The notes under the pieces: generated by a model
The model's database searches: none
What the model was told of the DNA's origin: nothing
The model's input: the letters and a program-made list of their open reading frames with translations, nothing else
Position numbers and translations under genes: made by a program
Shown: piece by piece, positions 1 to 6,939 of the stretch
Position numbering within the stretch: the stretch's first letter is position 1
Layout: each line of letters starts with the position of its first letter
Assembly (NCBI GenBank): GCA_046313675.1
Contig: JBKBXU010000113.1
Span: 1-13,006 of the forward strand
From: JBKBXU01 sp046313675
Lineage (GTDB): Bacteria; Bacteroidota; Bacteroidia; Cytophagales; Cytophagaceae
DNA: 13,006 nt
Direction: 5' to 3'

Positions 1-1269
1 AATGAATTGTTCAAAAATAACAGGAAAAACTTTATCTCCTATCTAAAACCAAACTCCATCGCCATTTTCGTATCCAATGATATCCTGCCTACCAATGCCG
101 ACGGTACAATGGCTTTCCGGAAGAACAGTGATTTGTTTTACCTATCAGGAATAGATCAGGAAGAAACTATTCTTCTCTTATATCCTGATAGCTATAATAG
201 CAACTACAAAGAAATAGTATTTGTTAAAGAAACAAATGAACATATTGCAGTTTGGGAGGGAAACAAATTATCAAAGAAACAAGTTTCTGAAACCTCAGGA
301 ATAGAAAATATTTATTGGACTTCAGATTTCGACAGCATTCTTTCAGTGCTTGTTTCTGAATGTGAATATATTTATCTGAACAGCAACGAGCATTCCCGGT
401 CAAAAAAAAGCATCGATACATACCAAGACCGCTTTTCCACCCATATTAGGACTATATACCCTTTGCACACCTACGAAAGGGCAGCACCTATTATGCATGC
501 CTTGCGAGCCGTAAAATCCAATTTTGAAATTGAATTGATGCAAAAAGCTTGCAACATTACAGAAAAAGCCTTTCGGAGAATATTGCCATTCGTAAAAGCA
601 GGAGTCTGGGAATATGAAATTGAAGCAGAAATCCTCCATGAATTCATCAAAAACCGGTCTCGCGGCCCTGCCTATTTGCCCATTATAGCCTCCGGGGCAA
701 ACGCATGTATTTTGCATTATATAGAAAACAGTCGTCAATGTAAGGATGGAGAGCTTATCCTGTTGGATATCGGAGCTGAGTATGCAAACTATGCGGCTGA
801 CCTGACCAGAACCATCCCTGTAAATGGGAAGTTTACCGACAGACAAAAGAACGTTTATAAAGCAGTACACAAGGTATTAAACCTTGCCACAAAGATGCTT
901 GTACCCGGGAATAATTTAACCGATTATCAAAAAGAGGTGGGGAAAATTATGGAATCAGAATTAATAGACCTCGGCTTGCTTGATCGTACCGATGTAAAAA
1001 ACCAAAATCCTGCCATGCCGCTATACAAAAAATACTTTATGCATGGCACATCCCATTTTCTTGGCCTTGATGTACATGATGTGGGCGACAGAAGAAAGTC
1101 GTTTTGCGAAGGAATGGTATTTACCTGTGAACCTGGAATATATATTCGAGAAGAAGAAATTGGTATACGATTGGAAAATGACATCTTAATAACCGAATCA
1201 GGGCCCGTGAATCTTATGAAAAATATACCTATTGAACCGGAAGAAATCGAAACCCTGATGAATGAATAA
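1..1269 (+). CDS. pepP: Xaa-Pro aminopeptidase (aminopeptidase P, M24B), 5' partial
   Basis: Manganese-type metallopeptidase that removes an N-terminal residue preceding proline; cytoplasmic peptide turnover. The reading frame is open to the left edge, so the true start lies outside the window; the TTG at position 7 is the first possible start inside it but is probably internal, because the family begins a few residues earlier. Counting from that TTG there are 420 residues: an N-terminal creatinase-like domain (about 1-150), then the pita-bread catalytic domain. The five metal ligands are all visible: Asp254 (LLDIGAEY), Asp265 (ADLTRT), His350 in HGTSHFLGLDVH, Glu375 (CEPGIYI) and Glu390 (IRLEND); His346 and His357 match conserved active-site histidines. 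Length agrees with the family (about 430-440). No terminator is visible after the stop. Identification is firm; substrate preference is inferred from the family. Confidence 0.93.
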   Translation, partial: NELFKNNRKNFISYLKPNSIAIFVSNDILPTNADGTMAFRKNSDLFYLSGIDQEETILLLYPDSYNSNYKEIVFVKETNEHIAVWEGNKLSKKQVSETSGIENIYWTSDFDSILSVLVSECEYIYLNSNEHSRSKKSIDTYQDRFSTHIRTIYPLHTYERAAPIMHALRAVKSNFEIELMQKACNITEKAFRRILPFVKAGVWEYEIEAEILHEFIKNRSRGPAYLPIIASGANACILHYIENSRQCKDGELILLDIGAEYANYAADLTRTIPVNGKFTDRQKNVYKAVHKVLNLATKMLVPGNNLTDYQKEVGKIMESELIDLGLLDRTDVKNQNPAMPLYKKYFMHGTSHFLGLDVHDVGDRRKSFCEGMVFTCEPGIYIREEEIGIRLENDILITESGPVNLMKNIPIEPEEIETLMNE

Positions 1270-1428
1270 TATTTATCGTTAAGACTGGGATCCGATGTAC
1301 AAATTACTTGCAAAAATGAACAAAATGTTCTGGAATAATTAGTTAGTTTTGGCAAAAAATAAGACAACCTAATTCCAGGGGATTTCGTATTATAACTAAT
1401 ATAATTATAACAGAAAAAAAAACAACCT

Positions 1429-2301
1429 ATGCGCACCTGTTATACACTTTTGCTAGCCGGCATATTCGTCCTTTTATCCGGGTTCACACAGCCAGACCCT
1501 CAGCGGTTCTATGAAAATGGTATAGCCAGCCTAAATAAGAAAGAATATATTCAGGCTATTGGAGAATTCACCAATGCCATAAGCCTGAAGCCTGATTTTG
1601 CAGATGCCTATTACCACCGTGCTTATGCCAAAGATTTACTGGGTAAAAAAATGGGCTTTATGAGTACTGAACTTTGCTCCGATTTTGTTGAAGCGCTAAA
1701 ATTAGGCAAAGTCGAATCGGCTGTGAAACTAGAAAAAAGTTGTATGGGCGAATGTTTCCCGATTAATACTGCATTATTGGAACCTGAAGTTGTATACTGT
1801 GTTGATTTCAGTTCTCAGAATTTAACAGATTTGCCCGAAGGAAGTGAAAAATTAATTTATGTAGTAAAACTAAACTTCTTCAACAACAAAGCGACTACAC
1901 TTTCCGATAAATATGCGAAATTAACAAGCCTGGTTTCACTTGACCTGAGCAGCAATAAAATCACAACCGTTCCTCCTGTCATTGGGAAGCTATCACACTT
2001 AAGAGAACTAAGCCTTAATAAAAACCAAATAAAGGAATTGCCAAATGAATTTGGGAATTTAAAGCAACTTAAAACATTAAATCTGAGACAAAATGGCATC
2101 ACAAGCCTTCCAAGAACTGTTGCCATGCTAGGTTCTCTGGAGAATCTGGATCTTGCATTAAATCAACTCACAGCTTTGCCAGTGGAAATAGCTAATTTAA
2201 AAAACTTAAGAACATTAACACTGGTAGGGAACGAAATTCCAAAAAAAGAGCAACAAAAAATTTCAGCTTTATTGCCTAATACTACGATATACTACGAATA
2301 G
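1429..2301 (+). CDS. Secreted TPR and leucine-rich-repeat protein
   Basis: A 290-residue exported protein of unknown role. Residues 1-20 form a signal peptide (Arg2, then a hydrophobic run LLLAGIFVLLSGF); no lipobox cysteine follows, so it is probably periplasmic or outer-surface rather than a lipoprotein. One TPR unit is seen at about 24-57 (FYENGIASLNKKEYIQAIGEF), followed by a partial helical unit with Cys83, Cys105 and Cys109. From Val122 to the C-terminus run seven LRR units of exactly 23 residues (starts at 122, 145, 168, 191, 214, 237, 260), consensus LxxLdLsxNxIxxLPxxIgxLxx; the first two are degenerate and the last is cut short as a cap. Such repeats bind proteins; no enzyme domain is present. 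It starts 159 bases after pepP behind an A-rich stretch without Shine-Dalgarno, so it may be separately transcribed. It ends at a strong terminator. The fold is confident, the function unknown. Confidence 0.85.
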   Translation: MRTCYTLLLAGIFVLLSGFTQPDPQRFYENGIASLNKKEYIQAIGEFTNAISLKPDFADAYYHRAYAKDLLGKKMGFMSTELCSDFVEALKLGKVESAVKLEKSCMGECFPINTALLEPEVVYCVDFSSQNLTDLPEGSEKLIYVVKLNFFNNKATTLSDKYAKLTSLVSLDLSSNKITTVPPVIGKLSHLRELSLNKNQIKELPNEFGNLKQLKTLNLRQNGITSLPRTVAMLGSLENLDLALNQLTALPVEIANLKNLRTLTLVGNEIPKKEQQKISALLPNTTIYYE

Positions 2302-2354
2302 AAAACAATGTATTGGAATCTGAGGGAGTATTATAAAATACGATCGCACTTTGG

Positions 2355-2403
2355 GTTTTAAACAAAAAAATCCTGCTAAAAGCAGGATTTTTTTGTTTAA
2401 AAC
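2355..2403. terminator. Bidirectional intrinsic terminator
   Basis: A perfect inverted repeat with 23-base arms (2355-2377 and 2381-2403) and a 3-base loop AAA. The core stem is TCCTGCT/AGCAGGA, flanked by seven A on the left and seven T on the right, so a hairpin followed by a U-tract forms in either direction. It lies 53 bases after the LRR gene stop and 14 bases after the tsf stop, as expected between convergent genes. Confidence 0.95.
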
Positions 2404-2417
2404 GTCAAATATTTGGT

Positions 2418-3251
2418 TTAACTACCGATTGAGATTCTTTTAAACTCTTTCACTGTAAGGCCTTTGTTAACGCTATCCAGCAACTGAGCAATAGTTTTAG
2501 AATTATCCTTTACGTACTCCTGGTTTAAAAGAGTACTCTCTTTGTAAAACTTGTTAAGTTTTCCCTGAGCGATTTTTTCCAACATAGCTTCCGGCTTACC
2601 TTCTGCCCTGGCCTGCTCCTTACCAATCTCTATTTCTCTTTCAATGGTTTTAGAATCTACATCATCTTTATCTACTGCTATAGGACGCATAGCTGCAATT
2701 TGCATAGCTACATCTTTTCCAACTTCAGTAACATCTGTACCATTCACACCTTTAAGAGAAACTAACACACCTAGTTTAGAACCATAGTGGACATAAGGTA
2801 CAACTTTCTCTCCTTTTACTCTCTCGTAAGAGCTAACTTCAACTTTCTCACCAATCTTTCCAATAAGGTCGGTAATGTGTTCGCTCAATGGACGGTTGTC
2901 CACTTTAATGCTTAACAATTCTTCTGTTGTTGAAGGATTGTTTTCAAATGCTTTCTCTACAATCAGATTACCAAGATTCTGGAACTCATCATTCTTAGCA
3001 ACGAAATCCGTTTCGCAATTAAGCGCAACGATTACACCTTCGGTATTATCGGCATTGGTTTTAACAAAAACAGAACCTTCAGAAGCTTCTTTGTCTGAAC
3101 GGGCTGCAGATACTTTCTGACCTTTTTTTCTAAGAATATCAACAGCTCCTTCAAAATCTCCATTGGATTCAGTCAATGCTTTCTTACAATCCATCATTCC
3201 GGCACCGGTCATTTGCCTTAATTTGTTAACATCTTGTGCGGTTATAGCCAT
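2418..3251 (-). CDS. tsf: Translation elongation factor Ts
   Basis: Nucleotide exchange factor that releases GDP from EF-Tu. 277 residues, close to the 283 of E. coli EF-Ts. The N-terminal UBA-like domain (1 to about 45) carries the signature LRQMTGAGMMDCKKAL; the core contains TDFV at 81-84, whose Asp82-Phe83 match the pair that wedges near the EF-Tu magnesium site; the two-part core domain follows, and the C-terminal part (about 225-277) is helical. The ATG at 3251 begins the conserved MAITAQDV start. It is the last gene of the rplM-rpsI-rpsB-tsf operon, but separated from rpsB by 118 bases with a terminator-like hairpin, so its expression may be lower than that of the ribosomal proteins. 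A bidirectional terminator follows the stop. No Shine-Dalgarno is visible (upstream is A/T only). Confidence 0.98.
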   Translation of the reverse strand: MAITAQDVNKLRQMTGAGMMDCKKALTESNGDFEGAVDILRKKGQKVSAARSDKEASEGSVFVKTNADNTEGVIVALNCETDFVAKNDEFQNLGNLIVEKAFENNPSTTEELLSIKVDNRPLSEHITDLIGKIGEKVEVSSYERVKGEKVVPYVHYGSKLGVLVSLKGVNGTDVTEVGKDVAMQIAAMRPIAVDKDDVDSKTIEREIEIGKEQARAEGKPEAMLEKIAQGKLNKFYKESTLLNQEYVKDNSKTIAQLLDSVNKGLTVKEFKRISIGS

Positions 3252-3296
3252 AATATTTATAATTTTTAAATGTATTAGTTATATAAAAAGCGCCAC

Positions 3297-3334
3297 AAAA
3301 AAAATGAACAATGACACAGTTATATCATTGTTCA
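3297..3334 (-). terminator. Hairpin plus U-tract between rpsB and tsf (possible attenuator)
   Basis: Read on the minus strand, a perfect 10-base stem TGAACAATGA/TCATTGTTCA (3325-3334 with 3305-3314) with a 10-base loop is followed directly by eight T (3304-3297). This has the form of an intrinsic terminator, 35 bases after the rpsB stop and 45 bases before the tsf start. The stem has little GC, so partial termination is more likely than full stop; it could also protect the rpsB 3' end or be an RNA processing site. Confidence 0.65.
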
Positions 3335-3369
3335 AATATGTATTCGTATTGCAAAGCAAGTAATTCTTA

Positions 3370-4131
3370 TTATTGAGCTTCTTTACTATCCAATTCCTTT
3401 TTTGTATCTTCTTCATCCTGAAGCTGCTTATCGTCCTTGTCTTTTTTTCTTTCGGAAAGACCTTCTTCGATTGCTTTTCCAATTGCCTGAGTAATTATTG
3501 CAATTGATTTATAAGCATCATCATTACCAGGTATTGCATAATCCACACTAGTTGGATCTGTATTGGTATCAACGATAGCAAAAACAGGAATATTAAGTTT
3601 TTTAGCTTCTTTAACAGCGATGTGCTCCTTCTTGGCATCAACTATAAAAAGTGCTGCAGGAAGTCTTGTTAGTTCTGCAATTCCACCTAAAACTCTTTCA
3701 AGTTTTTCTCTTTCACGAGTGATGGTAAGTTTTTCTCTTTTTGCAAGGGCAGTATAAGATTCTTCTTTCATCATCTTGTCGATGGAAGACATTTTCTTAA
3801 GAGATTTTCTTACAGTTGCAAAGTTGGTAAGCATACCACCTAACCATCTTTCCGTAGCATAAGGCATCTTAAGTCTTCTTGCTTCTTCAGCAACAACTTC
3901 TTTTGCCTGTTTCTTGGTAGCAACGAAAAGGATTTTTCTACCTGAACGAACTATATTTTTAATAGCTGCTGAAGCCTCATCAAGGCTTGCAAGCGTTTTA
4001 TTAAGATCTATGATATGGATACCATTTTTCTCCATAAAAATATATGGAGCCATGCGCGGATCCCACTTTCTGGTTAAGTGACCAAAATGTACACCTGCAT
4101 TTAATAAATCCTTGTACTCTAAGTTTGCCAT
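3370..4131 (-). CDS. rpsB: 30S ribosomal protein S2 (uS2)
   Basis: Small-subunit protein on the back of the 30S head, required with bS1/bS21-type partners for mRNA binding. 253 residues. The N-terminus MANLEYKDLLNAGVHFGHLT is the family signature with VHFGH at 14-18, followed by WDPRMAPYIF and GIHIIDLNKT. The coiled-coil insertion typical of S2 covers about 105-150 (RKSLKKMSSIDKMMKEE). The conserved IVDTNTDP and YAIPGNDDA motifs lie near 187-205. The C-terminal tail (about 225-253) is a low-complexity run rich in Lys, Asp and Glu. It starts 26 bases after rpsI and is third in the operon; no Shine-Dalgarno is present. Adjacent tsf is the partner found next to rpsB in most bacteria, which supports both names. 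Confidence 0.98.
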   Translation of the reverse strand: MANLEYKDLLNAGVHFGHLTRKWDPRMAPYIFMEKNGIHIIDLNKTLASLDEASAAIKNIVRSGRKILFVATKKQAKEVVAEEARRLKMPYATERWLGGMLTNFATVRKSLKKMSSIDKMMKEESYTALAKREKLTITREREKLERVLGGIAELTRLPAALFIVDAKKEHIAVKEAKKLNIPVFAIVDTNTDPTSVDYAIPGNDDAYKSIAIITQAIGKAIEEGLSERKKDKDDKQLQDEEDTKKELDSKEAQ

Positions 4132-4157
4132 TCTTGATATATAGTATAGACTGAATA

Positions 4158-4544
4158 TTAACGTTTACTGAACTGGAATCTTCTTCTTGCTTTCCTTCTT
4201 CCGTATTTCTTTCTTTCTACCATCCTTGGATCTCTGGTAAGGAAGCCTTCTTCTTTCAGTGGAGGCCTGTTTTCAGGGTTTACTTCACATAATGCCCTTG
4301 ATATAGCCATTCTGATGGCCTCAGCTTGTCCTGCCACTCCACCACCTTTAACATTCACATAAACATCATATTTTCCGTTTTCGGAAAGTTTTGCAAAAGG
4401 TTGGTTGGTGATTGTGTTAAGAATATCAGAAGCAAAATATTCCTTAATATCCCTGTTGTTGATCAAAACATTTCCTTTGCCAGGCTTCATGTAGATTCTG
4501 GCTACCGATGTTTTTCTTCTTCCAATTGTATTTACGATTTCCAT
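4158..4544 (-). CDS. rpsI: 30S ribosomal protein S9 (uS9)
   Basis: Small-subunit head protein whose C-terminal tail reaches the P-site tRNA. 128 residues, standard length. Recognised by the N-terminal TIGRRKTSVARIYMKPGKG, the middle motif VKGGGVAGQAEAIRMAISRAL and the invariant basic tail ending KKYGRRKARRRFQFSKR with its terminal Lys-Arg. It begins 13 bases after the rplM stop, so the two are surely co-transcribed and probably translationally coupled, as in most bacteria. There is no Shine-Dalgarno in the short spacer. Confidence 0.98.
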   Translation of the reverse strand: MEIVNTIGRRKTSVARIYMKPGKGNVLINNRDIKEYFASDILNTITNQPFAKLSENGKYDVYVNVKGGGVAGQAEAIRMAISRALCEVNPENRPPLKEEGFLTRDPRMVERKKYGRRKARRRFQFSKR

Positions 4545-4557
4545 TCAGTAAAGAGAA

Positions 4558-5001
4558 TTAAAATTTTATTTCTTTTGGTGTTTGTGCTACATGAGGATGC
4601 TCTGCACCTTCATATACATAAAGATTGTTAAACAATGCTCTTCCAAGCCTGTTTTTGGGTAACATACCTCTTACAGCTTTTTCAATGATAAATTTTGATG
4701 ATTTATCTTTTAACTGCTTAGGAGTTGTAAATCTTTGTCCTCCCGGATAGGTAGTGTGCCTTACATAAACTTTGTCAGTCCACTTCTTTCCGGTAAGCCT
4801 GATCTTGTCTGCATTGATAATGATCACATTATCACCACAATCAACATTTGGTGTATAGCTAGCCTTAGTCTTACCTTTAATAATAGCGGCAACACGACTG
4901 GCAAGTCTACCTAATACCTCAGAATTAGCGTCAACAACCACCCATTCTTTTTTAACTGTTTCTTTATTAGCGAAAGCAGTTTTGAAACTTAAGCTATCCA
5001 T
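4558..5001 (-). CDS. rplM: 50S ribosomal protein L13 (uL13)
   Basis: Early-assembling large-subunit protein. 147 residues. Signature stretches are WVVVDANSEVLGRLASRVA (about 20-38), YTPNVDCGDNVIIINADKIRLTG (about 49-71), the Pro-Gly-Gly in TTYPGGQRF, and VRGMLPKNRLGRALFNNLYVYEGAEHPH (about 110-137). The first gene of the operon rplM-rpsI-rpsB-tsf, with a strong Bacteroidota-type promoter 58 bases upstream of the ATG. The roughly 50-base leader is unusual in holding AAGGAGG far from the start codon (see separate entry); next to the ATG there is only A/T sequence and no Shine-Dalgarno. The short N-terminal extension MDSLSFKTAFANKETVKK is common in this phylum. Confidence 0.98.
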   Translation of the reverse strand: MDSLSFKTAFANKETVKKEWVVVDANSEVLGRLASRVAAIIKGKTKASYTPNVDCGDNVIIINADKIRLTGKKWTDKVYVRHTTYPGGQRFTTPKQLKDKSSKFIIEKAVRGMLPKNRLGRALFNNLYVYEGAEHPHVAQTPKEIKF

Positions 5002-5053
5002 TTAATATATATTTTACTCGGTATAAATACTCTCCACACCCCTCCTTAAAAAG
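5002..5053 (-). promoter_or_regulatory. rplM mRNA leader with an isolated AAGGAGG
   Basis: The predicted 5' leader of the ribosomal operon, about 50 bases. On the minus strand it contains AAGGAGG (5047-5041), a perfect complement of the 16S rRNA 3' tail, but about 39 bases from the rplM ATG and so too far to serve it directly. A GTG (5039) starts a 16-codon frame that overlaps the rplM start and stops at 4989, yet it sits only one base after AAGGAGG, too close for normal initiation. The A-rich end of the leader is where initiation normally occurs in this phylum. A regulatory role is inference. Confidence 0.3.
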
Positions 5054-5058
5054 GGACA

Positions 5059-5089
5059 CAAAGATAAGTCTTATAATTTTCAAATGCAA
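5059..5089 (-). promoter_or_regulatory. Bacteroidota-type promoter of the rplM operon
   Basis: On the minus strand, TTG (5089-5087), a 20-base spacer, then TATCTTTG (5066-5059). This fits the primary sigma factor consensus of Bacteroidota, TTG at -33 and TAnnTTTG at -7, with usual spacing. Transcription would start near 5053, giving a leader of roughly 50 bases before rplM. It sits between the stop of the pseudouridine synthase gene and rplM, where a promoter is expected. Confidence 0.85.
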
Positions 5090-5190
5090 CAGTGAAATAT
5101 TATTTTATTTTTCACCCGTTTATTATGAAAACATTTATCTTGTATAAGTGAATTAAATCCTAAATAGTTTCGCAGAACCCGCTGAACTTC

Positions 5191-5907
5191 TCAACTGTAT
5201 TTCTCCAGTTGCTTCACAAGCACATCAAAATCTTTAGGGTATGGAGCCTCATAATAGAGCACATCTCCATTAGGGAGGCGAAATTGTAAAGAAAAAGCAT
5301 GTAAAGCAAATCTTTTTATCAAAGCTTGTTCTTCTGTATCCTTTTTCAGGTTAAATTTCTTTTTTAAAGTAGAAAGATAAACCGGTTCACCACCATATTG
5401 TTCATCCTGAACTATGGATGCTTTGAGCTGTGCCAGATGAATTCGTATCTGATGCATACGCCCGGTTAGTGGCATGCATTCCACTAATGTTTGCCGTTTA
5501 AAAGCTTTAATCGTATTAAAAACAGTCTGAGCTTCTTTCCCTTCCGCATAATCAATTTTAACCACACCTTTGGAAAGGGTCAATATGGGCAGGTTTACCA
5601 TCACACCTTTGAAATCCTGCACACCCCCTACTACGGCATGATAAACTTTTTCGACCTCCCTATGCTCGAATTGCATAGCCAGGTTTCTGTAAGCTTCACT
5701 ATTTTTTGCAATGGCAAGTATGCCGGAAGTTTCTTTATCAATTCTATGACAAACCTGGGCATCCGCATAATACCCTTTAGCCAAACCAAGAACATTATCA
5801 CTAAACGCTACCCTGTCCTCCAGTGGAGATAAAAATGGTGTTTTATTGACCAAAATATAATCCTCATTCTCACAAAGAATAAGGTCCTGAAAATTAACCT
5901 TTTTCAT
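5191..5907 (-). CDS. RluA-family RNA pseudouridine synthase, no S4 domain
   Basis: Converts uridine to pseudouridine in rRNA or tRNA. 238 residues, short for RluA/RluC/RluD because the N-terminal S4 RNA-binding domain is absent; the frame opens straight into the catalytic domain (EDYILVNKTPFLSP, about 16-28). The catalytic aspartate is Asp57 in the motif HRIDKETSGILAIAK (54-68). The conserved arginine/histidine motif GRMHQIRIHLA lies near 150-160 and the C-terminal LHAFSLQFRLP near 202-212. The ATG lies inside the 3' end of the histidine kinase gene (14-base overlap), with GGAAGAG about 7 bases before it, so it is translationally coupled to the kinase. Target site cannot be told from the sequence; RluA, TruC and RluC/D-like substrates remain possible. 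No terminator is evident after it. Confidence 0.9.
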   Translation of the reverse strand: MKKVNFQDLILCENEDYILVNKTPFLSPLEDRVAFSDNVLGLAKGYYADAQVCHRIDKETSGILAIAKNSEAYRNLAMQFEHREVEKVYHAVVGGVQDFKGVMVNLPILTLSKGVVKIDYAEGKEAQTVFNTIKAFKRQTLVECMPLTGRMHQIRIHLAQLKASIVQDEQYGGEPVYLSTLKKKFNLKKDTEEQALIKRFALHAFSLQFRLPNGDVLYYEAPYPKDFDVLVKQLEKYS

Positions 5908-6937
5908 TGATCACTCTTCCCATTTTCAGTTTAAAAGAAAAAATCGTACCGCTGCCCACTTGACTGGAAACATAGATTTTTGAATCATGTGCTTCTAAAA
6001 TATGCTTTACAATTGCCAAACCAAGGCCAGTCCCTCCTTTTTCCCTTGACCGGCTTTTCTCCACCCGATAAAACCGTTCAAAAATCCTGTTCAAATGGTA
6101 TTGCTCAATCCCCGGGCCATCGTCCTTCACAGATATAAAAACATAATTGTTTTCCATTGCAAATGATACCGTTACATTACCTTTGTCGCGGCCATACTTT
6201 ACCGCATTGACAATCAAATTCGTAAGAACCTGGCGTATCCTCTGTTTATCGGCATAAACATAAGAAGATTTGGGTGAAAACTTATAGAACTTAAGTTTAA
6301 TCCCTTTTTTGTCCACGGTTTCTTCCAATTGATCATAAATATCTTCTGTGAGTTTACGAATATCAAAAGAAATAAAATTCATTTTAATATCGCCGGATTC
6401 AAGCTGAGAGATGGTTAATAAATCTTCTACCAATATATTCAGGCCGTCAAGACTTTTGGCAGCCTTGCCAAGAAAGCGATCCCTGACCTCAACATCCTCA
6501 ACAGCTCCATCCAGAAGGGTATGAACAAAACCCTGTGCAGCAAAAATAGGGGTCTTTAATTCATGGGAAACATCTGCCAGAAACTCCCTTCGAAAAGTTT
6601 CCAGCTTTTTAAGTTCATCAATTTCTTTTTGTTTAGTGCCCGCAAAGTCTGCAATCTCTTTCTTTATAAGAAGAAGTGGATTGTTCGTATGTTCATTTAC
6701 TTTAACATCTATTGCATAATCTTTACGCTTAAAGTTCTCAAGCAAATCATGGATACGGGTTATTTCTCTAAACACCGTCAGTTTCATGCCAAGAAAGGCT
6801 ACTATAAATGAACTCAAAAACAAGGCTACAATAAAATAGGCTGAAGAAGCAGAAGGGAAAAACGAAATGAAAAAATAAATTATAAGTGCATTTAGGGCAG
6901 CGATCAACAAAGCCAGCACCTTTGAATTATAGAACAT
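5894..6937 (-). CDS. PhoR-like sensor histidine kinase, intramembrane type
   Basis: Membrane sensor that autophosphorylates on histidine and passes phosphate to the response regulator encoded just upstream. 347 residues. Two membrane helices (about 7-27 and 33-55) are joined by a turn of about five residues, so there is virtually no periplasmic sensor domain. A linker/coiled region (about 56-115) leads to the dimerisation domain with FLADVSHELKTP, phospho-acceptor His125. The ATPase domain has the N box around Asn244 (LIVNAVKYG), G1 DDGPGIE at 272-278, the F box FERFYR and G2 GGTGLGLAIV at 301-310; all catalytic motifs are intact. The gene begins 2 bases after the regulator stop and overlaps the next gene by 14. 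Architecture is close to PhoR/WalK kinases but lacks PAS and a clear HAMP; signal unknown. No pst or phoU gene is nearby, so a phosphate role should not be assumed. Confidence 0.93.
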   Translation of the reverse strand: MFYNSKVLALLIAALNALIIYFFISFFPSASSAYFIVALFLSSFIVAFLGMKLTVFREITRIHDLLENFKRKDYAIDVKVNEHTNNPLLLIKKEIADFAGTKQKEIDELKKLETFRREFLADVSHELKTPIFAAQGFVHTLLDGAVEDVEVRDRFLGKAAKSLDGLNILVEDLLTISQLESGDIKMNFISFDIRKLTEDIYDQLEETVDKKGIKLKFYKFSPKSSYVYADKQRIRQVLTNLIVNAVKYGRDKGNVTVSFAMENNYVFISVKDDGPGIEQYHLNRIFERFYRVEKSRSREKGGTGLGLAIVKHILEAHDSKIYVSSQVGSGTIFSFKLKMGRVINEKG

Positions 6938-6939
6938 TC

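Noticed and set aside
7..9. TTG as the real start of the aminopeptidase P gene
   Set aside because: The frame stays open to base 1 and the family normally has several more residues at the N-terminus, so the gene is treated as cut by the window edge.
400..870. 156-codon minus-strand open frame inside pepP
   Set aside because: It lies wholly opposite a well-supported gene with intact catalytic motifs and shows no recognisable protein features; a shadow frame.
927..1436. 169-codon minus-strand open frame across the pepP end and the following gap
   Set aside because: Mostly antisense to pepP, no domain or signal peptide recognised, and no promoter in front of it.
3326..3355. Promoter for tsf with CATATTTG as -7
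   Set aside because: It differs from TAnnTTTG at the first base, the only TTG is 16 bases away, and transcription would begin inside the hairpin.
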